This document shows, one piece after another, positions 1 through 8,505 of a stretch of DNA of 64,000 nucleotides (position 1 is its first letter; each line of letters starts with the position of its first letter). This DNA is from CAJFUR01 sp904420575 (lineage in GTDB: Bacteria; Actinomycetota; Coriobacteriia; Coriobacteriales; Eggerthellaceae). The notes beneath the pieces were generated by a model. That model did not search any database. It was not told the DNA's origin and saw only the letters and a program-made list of their open reading frames with translations. The translations under genes were made by a program, and so were the position numbers. The DNA lies in NCBI GenBank assembly GCA_965119745.1, contig OZ221973.1:2480001-2544000 (forward strand), read 5' to 3'.

Positions 1-152
1 TGCACCGTGTTGGAGGTGATGGCGATCTTCTTGCCCATGATGGCGTTCAGAAGCGTCGACTTGCCCGCGTTCGGGCGGCCGACGAGCGTGACGAAGCCCG
101 ACCGGAAGCCTTCTTCCCGGAACGTGCCGCCTTCTTCCTGGTTCTGTTGCAT
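1..152 (-). CDS. era: GTPase Era, N-terminal fragment (cut by window edge)
   Basis: Only the first 50 or so codons are in the window. They start at an ATG at 152 and read into a P-loop GTPase G1 motif, GRPNAGKST (about residues 24-32), then LLNAIMGKKIAITS, which is characteristic of Era. Era is a membrane- and ribosome-associated GTPase that binds the 3' end of 16S rRNA during 30S maturation. It is the last gene of the minus-strand run phoH-ybeY-dgkA-era, an order common in Gram-positive genomes, which supports the call. The rest of the protein lies outside. Confidence 0.9.
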   Translation of the reverse strand, partial: MQQNQEEGGTFREEGFRSGFVTLVGRPNAGKSTLLNAIMGKKIAITSNTV

Positions 153-174
153 GTCTTTATTCCTTCCGGCGGGA

Positions 175-639
175 TCAGCCCGCCACCCAAGCGCAGAGGT
201 GCGGCAGGAACACCGCGGCCGCCACGGCCAAAGCCGCGAGCGCGCACACGAGCACGGCTCCCGCCGCGCAGTCCTTCGCCCGCCGCGCCAGTTCCGAATA
301 TTCGGGCGACACCAGATCGACCACCGATTCCAAGGCCGTGTTCAGGCATTCCGCCGCGAACACGAGCGCGATGCACAGGATCACCGCCGCCCACGACGCG
401 CCGTCGAGGCCCACGGCCGCGCCGAGCGCCACGGCCACGACGGCCACGGCCGCATGTATCTTCATGTTGCGTTGCGAGCGGAACGCGAACGCGAGCCCGC
501 AGCCCGCGCACGCGAAGGCGCGCACGAGCGAGAACCGCGCGCCCGCATGCTTGTCGGCGTCGTTGCGGACGAATCCGCCGCCTGAGCAGGGATCCGCCTC
601 CTGCAGCCCGTCGTCGTTCGCCTGCGCTTCCTCGTTCAC
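175..639 (-). CDS. dgkA: diacylglycerol/undecaprenol kinase family membrane protein
   Basis: A 154-residue small membrane kinase of the DgkA family, which in Gram-positives mostly phosphorylates undecaprenol to recycle the cell-wall lipid carrier. About 35 hydrophilic N-terminal residues are followed by three hydrophobic helices (about 46-56, 62-98, 123-147). The family signature ECLNTALESVVDL (97-109) carries the catalytic glutamate. The start is GTG at 639, preceded by GGGAAGGGAA; no ATG fits better. It lies between ybeY and era, its usual place in Firmicutes and Actinobacteria. Whether the substrate is undecaprenol or diacylglycerol cannot be told from sequence. Confidence 0.85.
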   Translation of the reverse strand: MNEEAQANDDGLQEADPCSGGGFVRNDADKHAGARFSLVRAFACAGCGLAFAFRSQRNMKIHAAVAVVAVALGAAVGLDGASWAAVILCIALVFAAECLNTALESVVDLVSPEYSELARRAKDCAAGAVLVCALAALAVAAAVFLPHLCAWVAG

Positions 640-716
640 GTTCCCTTCCCTCTCCCCGCATGGCCGATGCACGCCGGCCGCGATGGGCACATCGCAGCCG
701 GCGCCGCGGCGCGGCC

Positions 717-1199
717 TTATGCCTTTGCGGCCTTCGCGTCGCGCTTCGCCCACGCCTCCAGGATCTCGGCCTCGCGCTTCTCCATGACCTCTGCCTCGTC
801 GTCCTCTATGTGGTCGTAACCGCACAGGTGCAGAAGGCCGTGGACCAGAAGCAGGCTGATCTCCTCCTCGAACGTGGTGCCGAACTCGCGCGTCTGGCGG
901 GTGGCCACGTCGGGGGCTATCACCACGTCGCCCAGCTCGTAGACGGGATCTTCCGCCAGCGTCATGGCCGACAGGTCGTCGTCCACCCCGTCGCATTCGA
1001 AGGAGAGCACGTCGGTCGGCCCTTCCTTGTGGCGGTACTTCTCGTTGAGCTGCGCTATGGCCTCGTCGGTCACGAAGCTCACCGACACCTCGGTGTTGAA
1101 GGGCTTGTCTTCCCGCGCCAGCACGAAACGCGTGAGCTCCTCGAGCGGCAGCGGTTCGAGGTCTTCCCTGCGGTAGTCGTAGTTGATCTGGATGTCCAT
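717..1199 (-). CDS. ybeY: endoribonuclease YbeY (16S rRNA maturation)
   Basis: A 160-residue single-strand endoribonuclease for 16S rRNA 3'-end processing and ribosome quality control. The diagnostic zinc motif HGLLHLCGYDH is at residues 120-130, supplying three histidines. The upstream segment PTDVLSFE (61-68) is also typical of the family. Length is normal. The ATG at 1199 is 5 bp after the phoH stop, so the two are probably cotranscribed, as in many bacteria. Confidence 0.95.
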   Translation of the reverse strand: MDIQINYDYRREDLEPLPLEELTRFVLAREDKPFNTEVSVSFVTDEAIAQLNEKYRHKEGPTDVLSFECDGVDDDLSAMTLAEDPVYELGDVVIAPDVATRQTREFGTTFEEEISLLLVHGLLHLCGYDHIEDDEAEVMEKREAEILEAWAKRDAKAAKA

Positions 1200-1204
1200 G
1201 TGGA

Positions 1205-2161
1205 TCACGCCTTTCTGCCCGCTTCGTCGTAAGCGGCCACGATCGCGGCCACCAGCGTGTGGCGGACGACGTCTTTGCCGGTGAAGTCGCAAAACGCGAT
1301 GTCGTCGATGCCTTCGAGGATGCGGCGCACGTCCTTGAGCCCCGACACGCCGCGCGGCAGGTCGAGCTGCGTCACGTCGCCCGTGACGACCATCTTCGAC
1401 CCGAAGCCCAAACGCGTGAGGAACATCTTCATCTGCTCGGGCGTGGTGTTCTGCGCCTCGTCCAGTATGATGAAGCTGTCGTTCAGGGTGCGCCCGCGCA
1501 TGAAGGCGAGCGGCGCGATCTCGATGACGCCGCCTTCGATGAGCTGCTGCGCGCGCTCCATGTCGGTCATGTCGAAGAGCGCGTCGTAGAGCGGCCGGAT
1601 GTAGGGGTCCACCTTCTCGGTGAGCGTGCCGGGCAGAAAGCCCAGGCTCTCCCCCGCCTCCACCACGGGACGCGTGAGGATGATGCGCCCGACCTCCTTG
1701 CGCTTGAGCGCGGCCACGGCCATGGCCATGGCGAGGTAGGTCTTGCCGGTGCCGGCCGGGCCGATGCCGAACGTGACGGTGTGCATGCGGATGGCGTCGA
1801 CGTAGCGCTTCTGGCCGGCGGTCTTCGGACGGATGGCACGTCCGCGATACGTGAGCAGGATGTCTTCGCGCAGGGCGGTCGGCGAGAACTCGGCGCTGGT
1901 CAGAAGATCGATGGCGCGGCGCACGTAGTCCGGCGTGGGCTCCTCCCGCGCCTCGGCGACCTTGATGAGGTCGGAGAACAGGGCGGTGAGCGACTGCACT
2001 TCGGTAGGATCGCCTTCGAGGACGATGGTGTCGCCGCGCACGGTGATGCGCGCGGAGAACGCGTCCTGGACAAGGTGGAGCAGCTCGTCGGCTTGGCCCA
2101 CGACGAGCGCCATGTTCACGCTCTCGGGCGCCGTCAAAGTGATTTGCGTCTGGTCTGTCAT
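1205..2161 (-). CDS. phoH: PhoH family ATPase
   Basis: A 318-residue PhoH-like P-loop ATPase. An N-terminal KH-like region (about 1-70) precedes the ATPase domain. Walker A is GPAGTGKT (134-141), and Walker B with the adjacent residues reads FIILDEAQNTT (about 233-243). GDVTQLDLP and GLKDVRRIL follow, as expected. PhoH proteins are tied to RNA metabolism through neighbouring YbeY; the exact reaction is not settled. The start codon lies 6 nt after a TACAAT -10 box with no ribosome-binding site, so the transcript may be leaderless. Confidence 0.93.
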   Translation of the reverse strand: MTDQTQITLTAPESVNMALVVGQADELLHLVQDAFSARITVRGDTIVLEGDPTEVQSLTALFSDLIKVAEAREEPTPDYVRRAIDLLTSAEFSPTALREDILLTYRGRAIRPKTAGQKRYVDAIRMHTVTFGIGPAGTGKTYLAMAMAVAALKRKEVGRIILTRPVVEAGESLGFLPGTLTEKVDPYIRPLYDALFDMTDMERAQQLIEGGVIEIAPLAFMRGRTLNDSFIILDEAQNTTPEQMKMFLTRLGFGSKMVVTGDVTQLDLPRGVSGLKDVRRILEGIDDIAFCDFTGKDVVRHTLVAAIVAAYDEAGRKA

Positions 2162-2167
2162 GCGGCC

Positions 2168-2176
2168 ATTGTACCA
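2168..2176 (-). promoter_or_regulatory. extended -10 promoter of phoH, predicted leaderless
   Basis: On the minus strand TGGTACAAT is an extended -10 (TGn plus TACAAT). Only GGCCGC separates it from the phoH ATG. The expected transcription start, about 7 nt downstream, coincides with the A of the ATG. No Shine-Dalgarno sequence is present. Confidence 0.55.
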
Positions 2177-2348
2177 CGGGGCATGCCCCGCCGGTGCGAT
2201 GTCACTGAACCGACAAGGGCCGACGCCGGCACGCGGCAGGCCCATGTCGCACGCGGCCCGCAAGGGCGGCAGCGCCGGGCGGCGACATGCCCGACCGACG
2301 TGCTTCGGGCAGACAGAGCCTCGGGCTTCGCCGCGGGCCGCCCGGCGC

Positions 2349-3260
2349 TCACGCGAGGGCGAACGCGTGGAACGCGATGGCCTGCCCGGCGACGGTCTCC
2401 ACCGGCCACGTGCGCGCCGACCGCTCGGCCGAAAAGGGGTCGTTGACCACCACCTGGCCCTCCGCGTCCAGGCCGGTGGCCACGATGTAGTGGCCCGTTG
2501 CGGTGAAGTCGCCCGGGGCCATGTTCGCCACCACCACCTGGCCGGCAAAAAGCGCGGCACGCAGGTTCTCGGCGTTCGCGTAAAGCTCGGTGCAGGCCAG
2601 GCCCAAAGAGGGCGCCTGCTGCGCCATGAACGCGGCGTCGGTGCCGCCCCCCTCCGTCACGAAGCCCCCTTCCTGCGCGCGGAGGCCCATGTCGTACGGC
2701 GTGAGGTCGCCTTTGCCCGTCAGGCCCTGGTACACCATGCAGAGCGCGGTCGGGCAGCAGCCCGTGCTGGCGAACGCGGCCCCTCCGTACACGGTGTAGC
2801 CCCAGCGCTCGTCCCATTGGTACAGATGCGGCACCTGGCCCGCATCCGGCCCGTCGCCCGGCTCGCCGGTCGCGGCGGGATAACGGTCGGGAAACCCGCG
2901 CACGAACGGAACGGCCGCAGGCTCGGTCGCGGCGAGGGACAGCAGCTTGCGCTGCGTGGAGGCGCCGTCGGCGCCGAGCGCGTCGGGATGCGTCGCGATC
3001 CAACGCACGTCCTCGTCGGCCTCGGCTGCGGAAACCAGCCGTGACGCCAGGTCGGCGTCGCCCATGAGGGTGGCGAGCAAAGCCTGGTCGGGAACCGGTT
3101 CTGCAGGCGCGCCGCCTTGCTCAGCCGGCGAGGGCCCGAGCGATTCCGGAGGCTGGCCCTCCGTATGGCCGGGAGCAGCGCACGCGGCAAGCGACAGCGA
3201 CGCCGCCAGCAGGCAGGCCGCACAGGCGCCCCCCGCGCCCCTCTTTCGCCAAAGGCCCAT
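2349..3260 (-). CDS. secreted C39-like papain-fold lipoprotein
   Basis: A 303-residue predicted lipoprotein. It has a basic start (WRKR), a hydrophobic core and a lipobox LAAC with Cys27 as the lipidation site, then a Pro/Gly/Glu-rich linker to about residue 60. The C-terminal half matches the peptidase C39-like fold. STGCCPTALCMVYQG holds the presumed nucleophile Cys168, GHYIV holds His257, and NDPFS holds Asp274. The usual GCGPT motif reads GCCPT here. Substrate is unknown; a cell-surface cysteine peptidase or bacteriocin-processing-like role is inferred. It starts 1 bp after the mtaB stop, so it is cotranscribed. Confidence 0.75.
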   Translation of the reverse strand: MGLWRKRGAGGACAACLLAASLSLAACAAPGHTEGQPPESLGPSPAEQGGAPAEPVPDQALLATLMGDADLASRLVSAAEADEDVRWIATHPDALGADGASTQRKLLSLAATEPAAVPFVRGFPDRYPAATGEPGDGPDAGQVPHLYQWDERWGYTVYGGAAFASTGCCPTALCMVYQGLTGKGDLTPYDMGLRAQEGGFVTEGGGTDAAFMAQQAPSLGLACTELYANAENLRAALFAGQVVVANMAPGDFTATGHYIVATGLDAEGQVVVNDPFSAERSARTWPVETVAGQAIAFHAFALA

Positions 3261-3261
3261 G

Positions 3262-4611
3262 CTAAGGGAGCTCCGCTTCCAACACCACGGGGACCAGGGA
3301 TCCCGGCAGCGCAGGGCGCGGCGCGCGGATTCGGTAGTGGCTTTCGGTCATGGCCACGCCGCCTTCCTCCACCAGCGTGAGCTCGGTGGTGCCCGCACGG
3401 CGGGCGAAGTCGGCGGCGCGCAGCTCGTCGGAAAGCGCGCGCAGCGTGGCGGCGCGGGCGGCCTTCGCCTCGGCGGGAACCTGGTCCGAACGCGCGGCGG
3501 CCGGCGTGCCTGCACGCTTCGAATAGGGAAAGACGTGGATCTTGGCGAACCCGCAGCGGCGCGCCACGTCGAGCGTTTCTTCGAACTGGGCGTCGGTCTC
3601 GCCGGGAAAGCCGACGATGACGTCGGTGGAAAGCGACAGCGAAGGGCAGGCCGCGCGCAGGCGGTCCACCAGCGCCACGTAGTCGGCGCAGCGGTAGGGC
3701 CGCGCCATGGCGTGCAGCACGGCGTCGCTTCCCGCCTGCAGCGGCAGGTGCATCTGGCGGCACACGCGCCCTTCCGCCGCGGCCAGGACGTCCACGAGCG
3801 CCCCGTCCACGTCGCGCGGCTCGATGCTGGATATGCGGAAGCGGCACGGTGGCTCGCCCTGGCCATGCAGGCCGGCCGTCTCGTCGAGCAGGCGTTCCAG
3901 GAGGCCGGGCAGGCGCAGGGCGCCAGGGTCGCGGCGCCCGCCCTCGCAGTACGACCCCAGGTTGATGCCCGCAAGCACGATCTCGCGCACCCCGGCGCGC
4001 GCGTAGGCCACGCACTCGGCGACCACCTGGTCGGCCGGACGGCTGACCGCGCGCCCGCGCGCCACGTGGACGATGCAGTACGTGCAGGCGTTGTCGCACC
4101 CGTCCTGCACCTTCACGCCCACGCGCGTGGGAAAGCCCTCCCCCGTCCGCAGTAGAGCCCCCGCAGGCCACGCGTCGGGCGCGCACGCGGCCGGCGGCGT
4201 GGAAGGCGGGTCGGCGGCACCGGGCGCAGGCATGTGTTCGCCCGAAGACGACACGGCCGCAGCCGCGTGCCCTGCGCCTCCTTCCGCGAGAAGCGCCTCC
4301 AAGGCCTGCGCCAGGCCCGCCTTGGGAACCACGCGCACACGGGCGTCCAAGGCCTCGTAGGCGGCGGCGTCGAGGGCTGCGGCGCAGCCCGTGACCACCA
4401 CGCGGGCATGCCCGTTCGCGCGCAGGGCGCGCCGCACGGCCTTGCGGGTCTTCTTCTCGGCCTCGCCCGTGACGGTGCACGTGTTGACCACGACGAGGTC
4501 CGCCTCCGCTTCGGTCACGGCGCGCCCGCCGGCGGCCAGAAGCTGCGCAGCGGCCGCGTCGGACTCCACGCGGTTCACCTTGCATCCCAGATTGACCACG
4601 GCGAAGTTCAT
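3262..4611 (-). CDS. mtaB: tRNA t6A37 methylthiotransferase MtaB
   Basis: A 449-residue radical-SAM methylthiotransferase that converts t6A to ms2t6A at position 37 of tRNAs. The N-terminal domain supplies three cysteines of the auxiliary cluster (C10 in NLGCKVN, C45 in NTCTV, C76 in TGCAA). The radical-SAM motif CDNACTYC is at 172-179, followed by SLSTDVIVGFPGE. A low-complexity Ala/Pro/Gly insert (about 112-158) separates the two domains. The ATG overlaps the rsmE stop as ATGA, indicating translational coupling. The assignment to MtaB rather than MiaB rests on the KVNRVES opening and on rsmE as neighbour. Confidence 0.9.
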   Translation of the reverse strand: MNFAVVNLGCKVNRVESDAAAAQLLAAGGRAVTEAEADLVVVNTCTVTGEAEKKTRKAVRRALRANGHARVVVTGCAAALDAAAYEALDARVRVVPKAGLAQALEALLAEGGAGHAAAAVSSSGEHMPAPGAADPPSTPPAACAPDAWPAGALLRTGEGFPTRVGVKVQDGCDNACTYCIVHVARGRAVSRPADQVVAECVAYARAGVREIVLAGINLGSYCEGGRRDPGALRLPGLLERLLDETAGLHGQGEPPCRFRISSIEPRDVDGALVDVLAAAEGRVCRQMHLPLQAGSDAVLHAMARPYRCADYVALVDRLRAACPSLSLSTDVIVGFPGETDAQFEETLDVARRCGFAKIHVFPYSKRAGTPAAARSDQVPAEAKAARAATLRALSDELRAADFARRAGTTELTLVEEGGVAMTESHYRIRAPRPALPGSLVPVVLEAELP

Positions 4612-5411
4612 AGGGCGCACCTCCCGCGCGCCATGCGGCGCAGCTCGTGCAGGACGAGGGCGGGAGCCACGACGCCGGCGGTCTCGGTGCGCAGGATGGT
4701 GGGGCCGAGCGTCACCAGCGACGCGCGGGGATTGCAGGCCAGAAGCGCCTCGACCTCGGCCGGGGCAAGCCCTCCTTCGGGCCCCACGACCACGGCGACG
4801 CGCGCGTCTTCGGGAGGCATGAGCAGGTCGGCAAGCGCCGCGCCCAACGCCTCGTCCAGGTGCGCCGTGCCGGGCGCCTCCTCCCAGCACACGAGCACCG
4901 CCGTCGCGCCTGACAGCAACGCGCAGGCCTCGTCCAGACGCACCGGCGGGCACACTTCGGGTACCGCCGGCTGGCCCGACTGCATGGCGGCGCTCCTGGC
5001 GACGGCGCGCCACCGCTCCGTCCGGGCCGCGGCCTTCCGCTCGTCCAGCTTCACGACCGAACGCTCGCAGGCGAGCGGCACGAACGCAGCCACGCCCAGC
5101 TCCGTGGCATGGCGCACGACCGTCTCCATCTTGTCGCCCTTCGCCAGGCCCTGCACGAGCATCACCGAGGGCCGCAGGCCGTCGGCGTCCAGCCGGCACG
5201 CGACGCGCACGAGCGGCACGGCGTCGGCGAACGACACGACCTCGCATTCGAAGTAGTCCTGCGCCGCATCGACCACCGCCACGTGTTCCCCCGGCGCAAG
5301 CCGGAGCGCGCGGGCGTGCTTCGCGTCGTCCGGGGAAAGGCGCAACGGGAACGCCTCCGTCCCCTCGGAGGCGATCACCTGGTTCTCGAGATAGAAGTGG
5401 GGCAGGGACAT
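4608..5411 (-). CDS. rsmE: 16S rRNA (uracil-1498-N3)-methyltransferase RsmE
   Basis: A 267-residue SPOUT-class methyltransferase for U1498 of 16S rRNA. An N-terminal PUA-like domain (SLPHFYLENQ onward) precedes the SPOUT domain. VVVGPEGGLAPAEVEAL and LGPTILRTETAGVVAP are the AdoMet-binding knot motifs. Length is normal. It lies between dnaJ and mtaB; a family A structured repeat fills the gap to dnaJ. It overlaps mtaB by 4 nt. Confidence 0.93.
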   Translation of the reverse strand: MSLPHFYLENQVIASEGTEAFPLRLSPDDAKHARALRLAPGEHVAVVDAAQDYFECEVVSFADAVPLVRVACRLDADGLRPSVMLVQGLAKGDKMETVVRHATELGVAAFVPLACERSVVKLDERKAAARTERWRAVARSAAMQSGQPAVPEVCPPVRLDEACALLSGATAVLVCWEEAPGTAHLDEALGAALADLLMPPEDARVAVVVGPEGGLAPAEVEALLACNPRASLVTLGPTILRTETAGVVAPALVLHELRRMARGRCAL

Positions 5412-5463
5412 GGTTCTCCGAATCTCGTGAAGGTCGATTGGAACCTCACAGTTGGCGCAGTCG

Positions 5464-5599
5464 GTCAGCGAGGGGCGGGCGGGAGCCCCGAATTGCCGTG
5501 AAAGCCCGACGAAGCGCGCTTCTGCACGCGAGGAGGGCTTGGAGCGGCAAGGCGGCGCGCAGCGTCGGCACGTTCCGCCGGCCGCAAGGCCGGCGGGAC
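5464..5599 (-). repeat. structured intercistronic repeat, family A copy 1 (degenerate stem)
   Basis: It fills the dnaJ-rsmE gap and begins 4 nt after the dnaJ stop. In gene sense it runs: end hairpin (CCGCCGGCC/GGCCGGCGG, loop TTGC, 5572-5599), GACGC, a stem region, a core, and CTCGCTGAC (5464-5472). The core keeps TTGCCG/CGGCAA and an AAGCCC/GGGCTT stem. Unlike copies 2 and 3 its long outer stem is not continuous, so this copy looks decayed. Position and orientation relative to the upstream gene are the same in all copies. Confidence 0.7.
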
Positions 5600-5603
5600 C
5601 CCT

Positions 5604-6740
5604 CTAGTTGAAGGCGTCGCGGAGCTTCTGCAGGGGCGTGCGCGCGTCGGACACGTCCTCGCCCATGTCCTCGGCCAGCTGCTCCAAAAGCTCGCGCTGC
5701 TTTTTCGTCACCTTCTTGGGCACCACGACGTTCACGTGCACGAACATGTCGCCGCGGCTTTCGCTGCGGAACTTCGGCATGCCGAAGCCACGCACGCGCA
5801 CCACCTGCTCGTTCTGGCAGCCCTCGGGGATGCGCACCTGCACCTTCTCGTCCTCGAAGATGCCGTCGATCTCGATCTCGGCGCCCAGCGTCGCCTGCAC
5901 GATGGACACGTTCGCGCGCGCATGCAGGTTGTCGCCGTCGCGCTCGAAGAACTCGTGGGGTTGGATGCGCACGGTCACGATGAGGTCGCCCGCCGGGGCG
6001 CCCTGCATGCCCGCCTCGCCAAAGCCCGAAAGGCGCAGCTGCTGCGAGTCGCGGATGCCCACGGGCACCTCGACCGACACGCGCTGGCGGTCGGGCACGC
6101 GGCCCTGGCCTTCGCATTCGGGGCAGGGGTTCTCGATGGACGTCCCCGTGCCGCCGCAGGTCTTGCACGTGATGGCCGACTGCATGTCGCCCAAGAACGT
6201 GTGCTGGATGGTGACCACGCGGCCCTTGCCGCCGCAGTCGGGGCACGTCACCTCGCGGCCTCCCTCGCCCAGGCCCGTCCCGTCGCAGTCGGGGCACGGC
6301 GCCAGGCGGTCGTACACGATCTCCTTCTTCGCGCCTGCCGCCACTTCTTCCAGCGTGAGGCGCAGGCCCACGCCCATGTCGCGGCCTTCGCGGCGCTGTG
6401 CGCGCCCGCCGGCGGCGCCGCCGAAGAACGAGCTGAAGATGTCGCCCATGCCGAAGCCGCCGCCGAACAGGTCCTCGAAGTCCACGTAGCCGCCGCCTCC
6501 GTAGGGGCTGCCGCCGCCCGCCGCACCGGGAATGGTGCCGAACCGGTCGTACGCGCTGCGCTTCTGCGGGTCGGACAGGACGTCGTACGCCTCGTTCAGC
6601 TCCTTGAACTGGTCCTCGGCGTCGGGCGCCTTGTTCACGTCCGGATGCAGCTCGCGCGCGCGGCGGCGGAACGCCTTCTTGATCTCGTCGTCCGTCGCGT
6701 TCTTCGAGACGCCGAGCACCTCGTACAGATCCTTGGCCAT
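5604..6740 (-). CDS. dnaJ: molecular chaperone DnaJ (type I Hsp40)
   Basis: A 378-residue co-chaperone that delivers substrates to DnaK and stimulates its ATPase. The J domain carries HPD at 32-34, followed by a Gly-rich region (about 70-110). The zinc-binding region has all four CxxCxGxG repeats (CPDCDGTG, CPDCGGKG, CKTCGGTG, CPECEGQG). A complete C-terminal substrate-binding domain ends in LRDAFN. It is cotranscribed with hrcA 60 bp upstream; dnaK and grpE are not in this window. Confidence 0.97.
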   Translation of the reverse strand: MAKDLYEVLGVSKNATDDEIKKAFRRRARELHPDVNKAPDAEDQFKELNEAYDVLSDPQKRSAYDRFGTIPGAAGGGSPYGGGGYVDFEDLFGGGFGMGDIFSSFFGGAAGGRAQRREGRDMGVGLRLTLEEVAAGAKKEIVYDRLAPCPDCDGTGLGEGGREVTCPDCGGKGRVVTIQHTFLGDMQSAITCKTCGGTGTSIENPCPECEGQGRVPDRQRVSVEVPVGIRDSQQLRLSGFGEAGMQGAPAGDLIVTVRIQPHEFFERDGDNLHARANVSIVQATLGAEIEIDGIFEDEKVQVRIPEGCQNEQVVRVRGFGMPKFRSESRGDMFVHVNVVVPKKVTKKQRELLEQLAEDMGEDVSDARTPLQKLRDAFN

Positions 6741-6800
6741 GTGCCTGTGTCGCCTTTCTTCCTTCTCGCTGCCCGGCCGACGTGCGCCGGGCCGCGTCCC

Positions 6801-7811
6801 CTATACGTCCTCGAGCGCCGCGCTCGCCGCGCGGACCGCCTGGATGACCTTCGAATAGTCCATGCGCGTCGGGCCGATGACCGCCACCACGCCCGCCGCG
6901 TCCCCGCGCCCATAGCGGCTGGCCACCACGGAGACGCCCGAAAGCGCCGCCGCCTTGTTCTCGCTGCCGATGCGCACGCTGGGCCCGCCTTCGTGCAGGG
7001 CCGCGTCGTCGAGCACGTGCAAGAGCACCGTGTCGTCCTCCAGCACCTGCATGACCGGCAGGAGCGCGTCGGCATGGCTGAATTCGGGCTTGGTCAGAAG
7101 CGAGCTCATGCCCAGCCGGTGCGCGCGGCCCAGCTCGCTTTCCTGCAGGCAGGACAGCACCTCGTCCAGCACCAGCCGCACCAGCGGGTCGCGGAAGGCC
7201 TCGGCCATGCCGCGCCCCAGCCCGCTCTCCACCTCCTGCAGCGTCTTGCCCGTGAACACTTCGCCCACGAACTTCTGCACCCGCGCCAGCTCGTCGGGGC
7301 CCACTTCCGCGTCGAAGTCCATCTGGCGGTTGAACACCTGGCCGTCCTCGGTCACCAGCACGACGAGCGCCCGGTAGGAGGACAGCGATATGAGCGAGAT
7401 CTGCTTGATGCGCAGCGTGAGAACCGAAGGCGCCAGCACGATGGACAGGCAGTCGGTCAGGCGCGCGAGCGCGGCCGACGTCCGTTCCAAAAGCGCGTCG
7501 AGCTCGGTGGCGCTGCGGCGCAGCTCTTCGACCACGGCGCCGTAGCGCGCCTCGTCGGGCGCCAGGCCCGAGACCAGCAGGTTGTCGACGAAGGCGCGGT
7601 AGCCGGCGTCGGTGGGGATGCGCCCTGCCGACGTGTGCGGCTGCGCGATGTAGCCGCCGTCCTCCAGCACCGAAAGCTCGTTGCGCACCGTCGCCGGGCT
7701 CACGCCCAGCTGGTAGCGTTCCGTCAACGTGCGCGATCCCACGGGCAGGGCGCGCGCGACGTACTCCTCTATGAGGGCCGCCAACACCCGTTGTCGTCTG
7801 TCGGAAAGCAC
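6801..7811 (-). CDS. hrcA: heat-inducible transcription repressor HrcA
   Basis: A 336-residue repressor that binds CIRCE operators and is controlled by GroEL availability. The N-terminal winged helix contains SPATVRNELSVLEDGGYIAQPH, split across about residues 39-60, which is diagnostic. The C-terminal GAF-like dimer domain follows. The GTG at 7811 is preferred because GAAGGAGAGAGGC precedes it and the product then opens with LSDRRQRVL, as in homologues. An in-frame ATG at 7898 would add 29 unconserved residues. A CIRCE element lies upstream at 8000-8026. Confidence 0.93.
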   Translation of the reverse strand: MLSDRRQRVLAALIEEYVARALPVGSRTLTERYQLGVSPATVRNELSVLEDGGYIAQPHTSAGRIPTDAGYRAFVDNLLVSGLAPDEARYGAVVEELRRSATELDALLERTSAALARLTDCLSIVLAPSVLTLRIKQISLISLSSYRALVVLVTEDGQVFNRQMDFDAEVGPDELARVQKFVGEVFTGKTLQEVESGLGRGMAEAFRDPLVRLVLDEVLSCLQESELGRAHRLGMSSLLTKPEFSHADALLPVMQVLEDDTVLLHVLDDAALHEGGPSVRIGSENKAAALSGVSVVASRYGRGDAAGVVAVIGPTRMDYSKVIQAVRAASAALEDV

Positions 7812-7999
7812 GCCTCTCTCCTTCTTCGTCTGCCCGCCTGATCGCCTTGCCTGGGTGAGCGACGTTGCCGCCGACCCCGTTCGCGGCCGCCCGAACATGT
7901 CGCTGCCGCAGGCTGCGCTCCCGCGCGTTCGCGGCTCGGCCCCCTTTTTCGATGGGCATGCGAAAGCCTCGCCACATCGCCGGGCGCCATTGAGGCATT

Positions 8000-8026
8000 T
8001 TAGCAGCCTCGAACCGAGAGTGCTAA
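8000..8026 (-). promoter_or_regulatory. CIRCE operator (HrcA binding site)
   Basis: On the minus strand it reads TTAGCACTC, nine spacer bases, then GGCTGCTAA. The first arm is the exact CIRCE consensus and the second differs at two bases from GAGTGCTAA. It sits about 190 bp before hrcA, implying negative autoregulation of hrcA-dnaJ. Confidence 0.9.
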
Positions 8027-8340
8027 AGAAATGCAGGGATTCCTACGCAAGCATCACAAAGTAGGAACGAATTCCCCGGCGGGCGGCAGCGCGCCGCGGA
8101 AGGGCGCCGGGGCGCGGCGGCACGGCGGCACGGCAGGCGCGCTCAGGCGGCTCGCCGAGCGCGCCTGCGCCCATGCGGACGGCGCCCGCCGATTTGCGCC
8201 GGTGCGCCCTGAAGCTGCAGGCGCGGCGGATCCCCTACGCGTGCCGCGGCCCCCTGCTGCGGTGGCCGAGGCGAGGGCCGCGCGCCCTTCCATCTGCCCG
8301 CCGGGCGCGCTACCACAAGGCCTACCTCACGAATACCTAA

Positions 8341-8398
8341 CGGATGAAAACTATCATCCGGGCTTACCCTTGACGTGAAGATCGCCTCCGATGATACG
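8341..8398 (+). promoter_or_regulatory. candidate operator and promoter of flavoprotein gene
   Basis: A perfect inverted repeat CGGATGA-N6-TCATCCG (8341-8360) lies just upstream of a -35-like TTGACG (8370-8375). A 17-bp spacer leads to GATACG (8393-8398). The palindrome abuts the -35 where an activator would bind. The leader to the ATG at 8506 is about 100 nt. The remaining 8027-8340 shows no convincing gene. Confidence 0.5.
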
Positions 8399-8505
8399 CT
8401 TCGCTGCGTTGTCCTGGCCGCGGCCTTCCCGGCACGGCCATCGACGAGAGGCCCCCTGGCCGAAAGGGCTGGGGCTGCAAGCTAGAGAGAAGAAGGAGAA
8501 TAGGG

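Noticed and set aside
8031..8378. A 115-codon plus-strand frame upstream of the first flavoprotein
   Set aside because: Overlaps the upstream promoter region of hrcA and the palindromic operator; Arg/Ala/Pro-rich composition is typical of chance frames here.
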